Assembly: GCF_030867145.1 (NCBI RefSeq)
Contig: NC_134443.1
Coordinates: 2,728,001-2,792,000 of the forward strand
Length of the DNA stretch: 64,000 bases
Reading direction: 5' to 3'
Source of the DNA: Opisthocomus hoazin
Taxonomy: Eukaryota; Chordata; Aves; Opisthocomiformes; Opisthocomidae
Part shown: positions 41,744 through 51,500 of the stretch, one piece after another
Numbering within the stretch: position 1 is the first letter of the stretch
How the letters are laid out: every line of letters begins with the position of its first letter
Position numbers and translations under genes: made by a program
Notes under the pieces: model-generated
The model's database searches: none
The model's input: only the letters and a program-made list of their open reading frames with translations
What the model was told of the DNA's origin: nothing

Positions 41744-41749
41744 AATAAA
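41744..41749 (+). terminator. Candidate poly(A) signal AATAAA for GATAD2B
   Basis: Canonical hexamer within an A-rich run, 2.76 kb after the stop codon, followed by TTGTACATTGTGTAG, a U/GU-rich downstream element. It is the only canonical AATAAA noticed on the plus strand between the stop codon and the minisatellite. Confidence 0.4.
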
Positions 41750-42260
41750 AAATTGTACATTGTGTAGAAAACAAAACAAAAAAAAGACAAAAAAAGACAA
41801 AAGCGACCCGAAGCGGCAAGCGACCCCGCCTCGCCGTGGGTGTTGTGGAAGTCGTCACGTCCTTCTCGTAGTGTGACCTCGTGTGTGTGACAGAAAACGT
41901 GCAACAAGGGGGGGGGTCCCGGCGGCGGGGCGGGGGTGGGGGGGAGCGGGGCGGGGGGCAGGGCGCGGCGGCCCCCCCGCCCCAGCCATGCACTGGTGGC
42001 GGCGGCCACCTCCCGAATCTGTGCCTTTCACACACGCGAGCGGCCCCCCCGCCGCAGCCCGGGCGGGGGGCGGGGGGGCGCGGAGCACGGGGGGAGCGGG
42101 GCCGGGGGCGAGTATTATAAACTGTAACTGTATTTGCACTGTTTTTATTATTGCATTGGCATATATACAATATACATCTATAACAACCTGCGGTCTGCCG
42201 CCTCCTTCCTCCCCCCCACCCCGAAAATCCCCCCCCCGGGATCCCCGTCCCCATTTAGCA

Positions 42261-42897
42261 GGGTTTCGGCCCAAATCGGTGGGATTCTGGGGCAGATTGG
42301 AAGGATCGCAGCCCCGGTTTGTGGGATTTCAGGCAAATTTGCAGGATTTCAGTGAAAATTTGCAAGATTTTAAGCCCGGTTTGTGGGATTTGGGCCAAAT
42401 TTGGCAAGATTTTGGCCCAAATTTGAAGGATTTCAGCCCCAATTTGCAGGATTTTAGGCGTCGCTTGCAGGATTTCAGGGCAAATTTGCGGGATTTTACA
42501 CCCAATTTGTAAGATTTTGGCCAAATTTGCATGATTTGGGCCCAAATTCGAAGGATTTCAGCCCCGATTTGCAGGATTTTAGGCCTTGTTTGCAGCATTT
42601 CAGCCCAAATTTGTGGGTTTCTAGGGCAAATTTGAAGGATCACAGCCCAGATTTGTGGGATTTTGGGATGAGTTACTACGATTGTGGCCCTGGTTTGCAG
42701 CATTTCAGGGCAAATTTGCAGCGTTTCAGCAAAACTTTGTGGATTTTAGGCAAGATTTGTGGAGTTTTGGACAAATTTACAGGATTTGAGCTCAAAACTG
42801 CAGGATTTCAGCCCAGAATTGCAGGATTTTAGGCCTCGTTTGCAGAATTTCAGCAAAAATTTGCAGGATTCTAGGGCAAATTTGAAGGATCACAGCA
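42261..42897 (+). repeat. 21-bp minisatellite, ~30 units, with higher-order structure, abutting the gap
   Basis: Units of 20-21 bp around the theme GGATTTCAGCCCAAATTTGCA run without interruption into the N gap. Recognisable variant units (GGATTCTAGGGC..., GGATCACAGCCC...) recur together at about 42282, 42615 and 42865, so the array has higher-order repeats of roughly 16 and 12 units. Some frames on each strand stay open for long stretches and read as seven-residue repeats. It lies between the GATAD2B 3' end and SLC27A3. Confidence 0.93.
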
Positions 42898-43097
42898 NNN
42901 NNNNNNNNNNNNNNNNNNNNNNNNNNNNNNNNNNNNNNNNNNNNNNNNNNNNNNNNNNNNNNNNNNNNNNNNNNNNNNNNNNNNNNNNNNNNNNNNNNNN
43001 NNNNNNNNNNNNNNNNNNNNNNNNNNNNNNNNNNNNNNNNNNNNNNNNNNNNNNNNNNNNNNNNNNNNNNNNNNNNNNNNNNNNNNNNNNNNNNNNN
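42898..43097. other. Assembly gap (200 N)
   Basis: Exactly 200 N. The round number suggests a placeholder rather than a measured size. A minisatellite borders it on the left and a C-rich repeat on the right. The missing SLC27A3 exons probably belong here. Confidence 0.98.
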
Positions 43098-43609
43098 TGT
43101 CCGGACCCCCGGCTCAGGGACCCCCGGTGCCACCCCCCCGCAGCCTCGGAGCTCGACCCGGGCCTGGCACCCATGGACCCGGCGGCCCTGGGAACAGCCC
43201 ATCCCCCGCAGCCCCGCACCCCCCCTGTCCCCCTCTGCTCCCCTGGTACCCCCCCAATCCCCTGGGGCCTCTGCCACAACCGGTAGCCCCGCCCCCGGGT
43301 CCTGCCCACCCCTATGTCCTCGCCCCTGCCCCGCCCACTCGCCAGTCGCCCCGCCCCCAGTCGCACCCACTGCCCGGTCTCCCCGCCCCCGGTCCCACCC
43401 ACTCTCTGGTCTCCCCGCCTCCCTCACCCCCAGTCCTGCCCACTCCCTAGTCGCCCCGCCCCGTCCCACCCACTCCCCTGTCCCGCCCACTCCCTTGTCG
43501 CCCCGCCTCCCCCGGTTGCTCCGCCCCCGTCCCGCCCACTCTCCGGTCCCCCCCACCTCCCCGCCCAGGCCCCGCCCCCTGCCCGGTCGCCCCGCCCCCC
43601 GCGGCTCAC
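43098..43609 (-). repeat. C/G-rich repeat in presumed SLC27A3 intron 1
   Basis: From about 43266 to 43600 the plus strand repeats phrases such as GCCCCGCCCCC and GGTCCCACCCACTC at roughly 30-40 bp spacing, an imperfect minisatellite. The first 170 bases after the gap are C-rich but not clearly repetitive. No acyl-CoA synthetase exon was recognised here. Confidence 0.6.
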
Positions 43610-44090
43610 CGTCGGCCACCAGCAGCGCCCGCGCCCCGCAGCCGCGCAGGCAGTGCCGGAGGGCGCCGGGCCGCAGCGCTGTGCCCAGGAAGGCGGGCCG
43701 GGCGCCCAGCGCCGCCAGCCCCAGCCAGCCCCAGACGAAGCGCGGCTCGTTGCCCGCCAGCAGCCCCACGGTGACGCCGGGGCCCAGCTCCCCGCCGCCG
43801 CGCAGGCCCCGCCCCCGCAGCGCGTTGGCCACGCGCGCCACGCGCCGCGCCGCGCGCCCGTACGGCTCCGCCCCCCCCGCCGCGCGCAGGAAGGGCCGCG
43901 CCGGCGCCGCGCGCGCCGCCCGCAGGAACCGCGCCGCCAGGCTCCCCCCGCCCCCCGCGCCGCGCGCCGCCCGCCGCCGGCACCGCGCCGCGCGCGCTGC
44001 AAACGCCAGGTCCGCCCAGAGGTGCGGGAGGAGAAACCGCTGCAGCAGCGCCAGGGCCGCCAGCGCCGCCAGCGCCGCCGCCAGCGCCAT
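43610..44090 (-). CDS. SLC27A3: SLC27A3 (fatty-acid transport protein 3), first coding exon only
   Basis: FATP-family proteins are membrane-bound very-long-chain acyl-CoA synthetases that activate fatty acids as they enter cells. The ATG is at 44088-44090 (minus); the donor GACG|GTGAGC ends the exon at 43610, giving 160 codons plus one base. Seen: a hydrophobic Ala/Leu N-terminal membrane segment (residues about 2-23), then HLWADLAFAARAARCRRR, a basic Gly/Ala/Arg-rich stretch, and the family block GVTVGLLAGNEPRFVWGWLG ... CGARALLVADG, which matches the N-terminal part of FATPs. The AMP-binding motif and catalytic region belong to later exons that are absent. SLC27A3 is preferred over other SLC27 members because it lies between INTS3 and GATAD2B, as in mammals, and the short HLW...DLAFA motif fits. 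Extreme GC content. The paralogue choice is partly inference. Confidence 0.83.
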
Positions 44091-44545
44091 CGCCCCGAGC
44101 CCCGCCCCGAGCCCCGCCCCTCGGCTTAGCCCCGCCCCGAGCACGAGTCCCGCCCCGAGATCGAGCCCCGAGCCCCGCCCCGAGGCCGAGCCCCGCCCCG
44201 AGCCCCGCCCCTCGGCTGAGACCCGCCCCGAGATCGAGCCCCGAGCCCCGCCCTGAGCCCCGCCCCGAGACCGAGCTCCGCCCCGAGCCCCTCCCCTCGC
44301 CTGAGCCCCGCCCCGAGCCCCGCCCCTCGGCTGAGACGCGCCCCGAGATCAAGCCCCAAGCCCCACCCCGCGGCCGAGCCCCGCCCCGAGACCGAGCCCC
44401 GCCCCTAGCCGCTCCCCTCGCCTGAGCCCCGCCCCGAGCCCCGCCCCTAGGCTGAGACCGCCCCGAGATCGAGCCCCGAGCCCCAGCCCCGCCCTGAGAC
44501 CGAGCCCCGCCCCGAGCCCCGCCCCTAGACCCAGCCACGCCCCCG
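44091..44545 (-). repeat. GC-box minisatellite immediately upstream of SLC27A3
   Basis: About 455 bp built from 12-13-bp phrases of GAGCCCCGCCCC on the plus strand, i.e. GGGGCGGGGCTC on the gene's sense strand. Larger blocks containing GAGATCGAGCCCCGAGCCCC recur near 44158, 44232, 44345 and 44466. Each unit carries an Sp1/KLF-type GC box. It starts within a base or two of the start codon, so it probably covers the 5' UTR and core promoter. Confidence 0.88.
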
Positions 44546-45104
44546 CCGCGCATGCCCCGCCGGGACAACGCCCTACCCGGGCCCGCCCCCCCCCCCCACA
44601 CCCGGAGCCCTGTTCGCCCCCCCGCCACCGCGCCCCCATCCCCCCCCATCGCACCCCCGCCCCCTCCATCCCATCCCCACCCCACCGGCCGCAGCCCCCA
44701 GCCCCCCCACCCCAAACCCCCATCCTGTCCGCACCGCCCCCCCATTTCACCCCAGTCCCCATCCCACCCCCCCGCGACCCCCTCCCAGCCCCAGCCCCGT
44801 CCCCTCGCCATGTTCCCACCCCCCCAATCCCCATCCCCTCACGTGGGACCCCCCTCCCTCCCCATCCCCGGTTCCCCCCGCCTCGGGGGACCCCCGGCCC
44901 CCAGCCCGCTGCCTTCGCGGGGCGGGGGTCGCTGCCCGGGGGGGCCCTCCCGAGCCGCGGCACAAAGCGGGGCCTCGGGTACAAAACGTCTGAGGTTTTT
45001 TTACTGTTGGATTTTTTCTGCTTTTTAAAATAAAACCCCTCTTAGAAATGCTCTTTGCGGGGGGGGGACAGGGGGAGAGCGTGTCATCGTCCCCCCCCCA
45101 AGCA
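44546..45104. other. C-rich low-complexity intergenic stretch
   Basis: Dense CCCCATCCC/CCACCCC tracts to about 44900, then GC-rich single-copy sequence and an AT-rich patch at about 44995-45055 with AATAAA on the plus strand (about 45029) that serves neither minus-strand gene. Nothing coding recognised. Confidence 0.6.
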
Positions 45105-45445
45105 TCCCCCCCAGCTCGCAACGTTTATGGCGTTCTATAAAACCCCCCCTCCCCGAGCCCCCCCCTTCCCGCTGCCGAGGCCCTGCTCACGGACCCCCAC
45201 CCACGCTGCCCCTCCCGGGGGGGGGGGGGGGGGGGGCACACTCCGAGCCCTCCCTGGCTGCTGGGCAAAAGGGGCAAAAAAATCCAGCGGCGAGGGTGGG
45301 CTGGAGGGGGGGGAGCCCTGTCCCTGGGGCATCTTGGGGGCCACGTGCTGTCCTTCCCTCCCCAGCAATGGCTTTTGTCACAGCAGGGCCCCCGACTCCC
45401 CCCCAGGACCCCCCCGGGACTCCCCCAAGACCCCCCCCGGAGCCC
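45105..45445 (-). other. INTS3: Probable INTS3 3' UTR
   Basis: From the INTS3 stop to the presumed cleavage site. It includes a G/C homopolymer run at 45218-45235. A CATAAA hexamer on the minus strand (45125-45130) followed by G/T-rich sequence is the likeliest poly(A) signal; no AATAAA lies on this strand here. The boundary is inference. Confidence 0.45.
45125..45130 (-). terminator. Candidate non-canonical poly(A) signal CATAAA for INTS3
   Basis: Minus-strand GCCATAAACG about 320 bases after the INTS3 stop, followed by G-rich sequence. It is a known variant hexamer; its use is inferred. Confidence 0.35.
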
Positions 45446-45523
45446 TCAGTCACTGTCCGAGCCCACGGCCGAGGAGCCTTTTCTCTTCCGCTTTGCCGGT
45501 TTGGGCTTGGTGTCTTCCTCCTC
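45446..45523 (-). CDS. INTS3: INTS3 last coding exon (stop codon)
   Basis: Acceptor ctcctggcacag; 25 codons and TGA at 45446-45448. It reads [20 protein letters not shown] then GSDSD, the family's conserved C-terminus with a KRKRK-type nuclear signal. Confidence 0.96.
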   Translation of the reverse strand, partial: EEEDTKPKPAKRKRKGSSAVGSDSD

Positions 45524-48500
45524 CTGTGCCAGGAGAGGGAAAATGGGGGGTCACTGCCTGTGGGGGGGGGGACACCCCGCTCCCGGGGGAGCTCCTCGGG
45601 GTGTGCGTGCGGCTGAGGGGCTGCGGGGTGCCGGGGGGGGGGGTGATGCTCACCGAGGCGCTGCTGGAAGCCGATTCCTCCTCGGTGTTGGCCGGCTGGG
45701 CCGCGTTCTTGCGGCTGCGGGGGCTGGAGAGCGTGGCTTTGCGGCGGCTCTTGGGGGGTTTGCTGGACGAGTCCTCGTACTCCTCGGCCAGGGAGAAGAG
45801 GTCGCTGAACCTGCGAGGTGGGGGGGGTCAGGCAATGTCGGGGCACCCCCCCCGTCGCGGTCCCCAAGCCGCGGGGGCGGCCGCCCACTCACTTCATCTT
45901 GTGGGCTTCGTCACAGCTGGCCTGGACGTGCTGCAGCGCCTGCAGGATCGGGTCTGGCTGAAAACTGTCAAAAAAACCGCCAGAAACGGGAGTCAGAGCC
46001 CCGCGGAGGTGGCTGGAGAACCCCCCCCAAGGCAGGGGGAACCCCCCCTCGGGCAGGGAACCCCCCCTCGGGCAGGGGACCCCCCCCCCGAGGCTGGAGA
46101 AACCCCCCACCGGGCAGGGGAAACCCCCCTTGGCAGGGGAAACCCCCTGAGAGCTGGAGAACCCCCCCCTGAGGCAGGGGGAACCCCCCCCCGAGGCAGG
46201 GGAACCCCCCCCCGAGGCAGGGGGAACCCCTCCTCGAGGCTGGAGAACCCCCCCCCTCGGGCAGGGGAACCCCTCCCCGAGGCTGGAGAAACCCCCCCAC
46301 CGGGCAGGGGAAACCCCCCCGAGGCTGGAGAACCCCCCCTCGAGGCAGGGGGAACCCCCCCTCGAGGCAGGGGGAAGCCCCCCCCGAGGCAGGGGAACCC
46401 CCCCCAAGCAGGGGAACCCCCCAGCAGCCGGGGCGTTGGGCGCAGGAGGCTTTGCGAGGGGCTCCCAGCACCCCGGAGCGTCCCTATCCCTGGGGGCACC
46501 TGGCTGCGATGGAGCTGGGGGGCTGCGGGGTGGGGAGGGGGGTCCGGGGGGTCCCGGCTGCGCGGCGGTACGCACAGTTCTGCTTGGTGTTGGTCAGGTT
46601 GAGGCGGAGGTTGTCCAGGTGCTCCAGGATCTGCTCCAGGGTCAGCTGGGCCAGTTTGCTGCTGGAGCTGCGCAGGCTGCGGGCGGAGGAGGGCAGCCCG
46701 TTAGCGTGACCCCCCCCTTGCCCCCCGAACCCCCCAAGCAGATGTGGGGCACAGATAACCCTGCCCCTCGAGCTGCCCAGGGTGTCCCCAGCCCCCGGAG
46801 CGGGGATGAAGAACTATGAGGAAGAACTTCTTCCCTCTGAGGGTGACGGAGCCCTGGCCCAGGCTGCCCAGGGAGGCTGTGGAGTCTCCTTCTCTGGAGA
46901 TATTCCAGCCCCCCTGGCCGCGGTGCTGTGCCCCCTGCTCTGGGTGACCCTGCTTGGGCAGGGGGTTGGGCTGGGGGACCCATGGAGGTCCCTTCCAACC
47001 CCCCATGCTGGGATTCTGTGATGGCGAGCGGCGCAGGACCTGTTTTCGGCCCCGGCCCCCAACCACGCGTGCTGCTCCAGCCCAGGGACGGAGGGGATAA
47101 ATCCTGCTCGGGTCCCCCGCAGCTCCGGCGAGCGCCCAACGCCCCGCGCCGAGCCTCGGCGCCGGATGGTGCTCGGTGCCAGCACCGCGCCGGCAGCCGG
47201 GGCCTTGGCCGCCCGTTAATTAGCGGGCTCAGACCCGGTGATGGCTCCCGGAAGCGGGACACAGCGCCCATCGCCGCGCCGTCCCGCTGGGAAGGCCACA
47301 CCTTAACGCCGAGGAGCGGAGGAAGGCGCCGGCTTCCCCGGCTGGGAGCACCGGCGGGACCCCGTCCCTGAGCCGGCTGGGTGCCGGGGGTCGTGCCGGG
47401 TCCCCGGGTGCTGGCTGGGGGGTCCCTGGGGACAGGCAGCGCTGGCAGCGGTGCGAGCGCGGTGCTGCTCAGCTTTCCCAGCACACTAGATGTCCTTCCT
47501 ACTCCAGCCCTACTCCAGCCCTCTCCTCTTCCCTCTCCTCTCCCCTTCCTCTTCCTCTCCCTCCTCCCTCCTCTTCCTCTCTCCCTTTGCTCTTCCCTCT
47601 CCCCTCTACCTCTTCCTCTCCCCTCTCTCTCTTCCTCTTCTCCCTTTCCTCTTCCTCTCTCCTCTCCTCTCCTCTCCCTCTCTCTCCTCTCCTCTTCCTC
47701 TCCCTTTCCTTTTCTTCTCTCTCCTCTCCTCTTCCTCTTCCTCTCCCTCTCCCTCCTCTTCCTCTCTCCCTTTGCTCTTCCTCTCCCCTCTCCTCTTCCT
47801 CTCTCTCCTCTCCTCTTCCTCTCCCTTTCCTCTCCCTCTCTCTCCTCTCCTCTCCCTCTCTCTCCTCTCCTCTTCCTCTCCCTTTCCTTTTCTTCTTCCT
47901 CTCCTCTTCCTCTTCCTCTCCCTCTCCCTCCTCTTCCTCTCTCCCTTTGCTCTTCCTCTCCCCTCTCCTCTTCCTCTCCCTTTCCTCTTCCTCTCTCTCC
48001 TCTCCTCTCCCTCTCTCTCCTCTCCTCTTCCTCTCCCTTTCCTCTCCCTCTCTCTCCTCTCCTCTTCCTCTCCCTCTCCTCTCCTCTTCCTCTCCCTCTC
48101 CTCTCCTCTTTCTCTCTCTCCTCTCCCTCTCCCTCTCCTCTCCTCTTCCTCTCCCTCTCTCTCCTCTTCCTCTTCCTCTCCTCTCCCTCCTCTCCTCTCC
48201 CTCTCCCTCTCCTCTCCTCTCCCTCTCCCTCTCCTCTCCCTCTCCTCTGCCCCAGCCTGCGGTGCCGAGGTTCAGCTGCCTCCTCCAGCACCCAGAGCTC
48301 TGCCCACGCACAGCGCCCGGGAACAAGCCCCCCGCCCCTTCCCTCCGCAGGGAACCCGGCCGTGGGGAGCTGGGATCTCACCTCCGCGGGCCCCAGCTGC
48401 GTCCTTCAGCCCCACCGCACTCACGGACCCCGACCCCATCCGCCCCGGAGGCGGACATTCAAGGAACCGTGCCTGGAAGGCCACCGGCACCAAAAGATGC

Positions 48501-51500
48501 TCTGGGAACACCCAGGCGGGCACCGCGGGGCCGAGCAGCGGGGGCTGCCCGGTGGGTGCCGCGGCAGGGGAGCACCCAGGCTCGGCGCCGGCAGCTGAAA
48601 GCGCGTCCCCACCCAGCCGGGGCGACGGGCTCGGCACAAAGCGGTGCCGCTGGCGGGCAGGGCAGCCCGGCCTCGAGGAGACGACGGCGGCACGCGCCCG
48701 CGCTGCGCCGACGGCACGCGGCGCCTCGGGGAGCCCCTCACCTCTGGCGTTTGCGCGGGAGGCTGTTGTTCTTGATCAGCAGCGACTTGATGTGCTCGGC
48801 CAGGAGGTCGTCGTGTTTGATGCACCAGTGCCGCAGGATGCTCGTGGTGAACTGGTCGCCGGGGAGGCAGGGCCGGCTCAGCACCATCTTCACCATCTCC
48901 TCGCTGGGCCTGACGCAGGCGGGGAAGGGCGCGTGAGAGGGGAAGGACGAGCTGGGGTCCCCCCCTGCAGCCGCTGCCACCCACCCGAGCCCGACGGGAA
49001 GCTTCAGAGCCGGACACCAGCTCTGCGGAGCGGCCGTGCTGCGGGGGACCGGGCGCAGGAGCCCCGGCACAGCTCGGACGGCACCGAGCTTCCCCGAACA
49101 GCACCCGGGCCCCGCACGCCCCTCGGCAGCCCCAGCAGCGCTGGCTCCCAGGCTTGGGATGGCGGGCAGCGTTCGGACTCCGCTGCTTCCCGAGGTTGCT
49201 GGCAAGCAATCCTCCCGGGGACCAGCTCCCACCGTGCTCCCTGCCCAGCCCGCGTCGCCCGCTCGCGCCAGCCCCGCTCCCTCCGTACCAGGAGACAGCA
49301 CGGCTGCGCGCTCCCGGCCCGAGCTCGCCCCGGCGCTCGCCGTCATCGCGGGCTTTTCGCTAACGCAGCTCAGAGCCGGGATTCAATGAGCCAGCCTCAC
49401 GCGCTGCGCTCATGAAGACAAACCGAGCGCTCTTCGCTCGGAGCGGCGGGACGCGGCCGAGCCGCCCGAGCAGGCAGGGACAGCGCAGACCAGCGCCAAG
49501 GCAGCTCCAACACTGCACCCCGCGGCGTGGGCGCCGGGACGGGCGAGGTGACGGACCAACAGCCCATGGGCTACGCGAGCTGGCGCTCGGCAAACGGTGC
49601 TGCCGAAGCCCGGGCACAGCGGGGAGCTGCTGCCTCTGGGGACGGTGCTACGGGTCTCGTCACACGTGTCCACCCCACGGGCCCGGGGTCAGGACTGGCA
49701 CCCAGAGCGAGATGGGCAGCGCCAGCGAGAGGGGGTCTCCCCACGCCTCGCTTCTCCCGCAGCCGGTGGCATCCCCTGGTCCCCGCCATGCCGACGGTGC
49801 TCGAGAAAGCCACCAGTGTGCCAGGGACAGCCCCACAAGCCTGCGGCCACAGGGCCTTCTGCAGAGCGTCGCCCAGCCCCGCAGCACCTACTTCTCTCGC
49901 CTCAGCTGCAGCAGCAGGCAGGATAAGGCCTCTGGGTGCTCTGCAAAGGGAAGGGCATCCTCAGCACAGCGCTCACGGCCGCCGCGGCCCAGCGCCGTGC
50001 CTCTGCCGCGCGGGCGACAGCTCACCTTTGTATTTGAGGTGCTGCAGGATGGGGATGATGGTCTCCAGAGGAATGCTGTGCGCCAGGAAGAGCTGCCAGG
50101 TGCAGTACTGCTCAAAGGTCTCCCAGTCCAGGCTTTGAACTAGGGGGAAGCACGGCACGGTGAGGGGACAAATGGCAGGGACCAGCCAGAGCCACCGCGG
50201 CCAGCTCTGCCGCAGCCCCTCGGCATCGCAGCCACCCCCCCAGCCCCGAGCCGGGCACCGGAGAAGGGCACAGCGCCCGAAACCCTGCGGAGTCTGTCGG
50301 GCTTCGACCGCGGCCCCGGCAGCTGTCCGAGGCCGAGCAGGGGCTCCGGGACTTGGCCGGCGGCACCGGGGTGGGCTCTGCCAGCTGAGGCACGGGTGGC
50401 AAAGCTGCAAAGTCACTAAAGCAGCTGCTCGGGGCTCAGAGGAAGAGAATTAATGAAGCTCTGTTAATTAACAGGCTTAGACCGCAGCTCGTGTAACCCC
50501 AAAGCTGGATCTAGGCAGCCATCGGATCAGGGCGATGGGGCTTCTCTCCAGAAAGACCTGCTGGCCCCCGCGCGCCGAGCTCTCCACGCTGGCTCTGCCC
50601 AAAACCGCCCCGGCCCAGAGGGCTGCAGCCACGGGGCAGACGCAGGCAGAAGGCAGCGCTTCCCACCGCACGACAGCCAGCGGCTTGCACGGCTGCGAGC
50701 CGAAGTGCAGTCAAAAAGCAACAAGGGGAACTGGGTCACCCACTGGTGATCCTGGGGGGAAAGGCGAGGAATGCTGCGAGGGAGCGATCACGGGCACCAG
50801 CCTTCTCCTGCGCAGTGGCTAAGGGGACCGTGGTCCTGGCAAGGGGCTGGGTGTCCATCTGCCAGGCTTCCTCTCTCTGTTCAGGGTGGTCCAAGGGCTG
50901 GACTAAACAGCAGCCAAGGCCTTTTTGCTCTTGGTCAACAGAAAATGAAGGGAAATCCCGATTCCAACCTTTCTGACCACCCTTCTGCCATCGCCTCCAG
51001 CTGCCTCTGCCCCTGCTGCACTGGGAGAAGAGGTCACGGCCGTCCCCAGCAAGGCGGCCGGCTCAGCCGCTGCACGGCGGGGAGCGACCGACCGCGCAGC
51101 ACCAGCCACGGCTTTGCACCAGGACAAGTTCACATCCCTGGAGACGCAGCAGCCGGGACCACGTGGGGAGGCTGCAGAGCTGGGGGAGATCTCAGGACAT
51201 TCCTTTTTCTCGTGGTTTATTTTTTTCCCCTCTGCCCAGGCAGGCTGCAGATGTGCGGAGCCCCGGATTACACTTTGCCTGGCACTGCGGAGAGCCAGGG
51301 CTCCCAAGCCAGCCTGGAAATGCCACGAGAGCACACAGCTTGGACCACGCTGCTAAACCTAACAATGCGGTTTAGGGCAGGGATCCTTTAAGCAGCAGCA
51401 GCAACGCCATGAGGAAACCCAGACCTGGGCAGAACACAGCCAGCCCAAGAGCCCCTCTCGGCCACCTTCCGCAGGGCTCTGCCCACGGCGGCGTGGCCAC

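Larger units (their letters stand above)
38982..41760 (+). other. GATAD2B: Probable GATAD2B 3' UTR
   Basis: About 2.8 kb after the GATAD2B stop with no further spliced coding signal. It is full of homopolymers: A-rich at 39059-39150, C runs at about 40255-40275 and 40612-40634, and A runs at about 41683-41750. It also has a CpG-rich patch at about 39430-40250. An AATAAA at 41744-41749 is the best visible poly(A) signal; ATTAAA occurs at 40889 and 41683. The true end could lie further on, because AT-rich UTR-like sequence continues to about 42190. The extent is inference. Confidence 0.5.

Noticed and set aside
42792..44144. 450-codon minus-strand frame spanning the gap and SLC27A3 exon
   Set aside because: It runs through N bases and a donor site; only 43610-44090 has family similarity.
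45055..46602. 515-codon plus-strand open frame with Pro/Gly/Glu repeats
   Set aside because: Antisense to INTS3 exons and made of the C-rich intron minisatellite.
48100..48250. Possible extra INTS3 exon in the polypyrimidine region
   Set aside because: The flanking exons (48742-48909 and 46576-46676) already join in phase and match the family without a gap.
46642..49415. Very long open frames on both strands (579 and 641 codons) of Arg/Glu/Gly or Ser/Leu/Pro composition
   Set aside because: They read through the homopurine/homopyrimidine tract and cross real INTS3 introns and exons in wrong frames.
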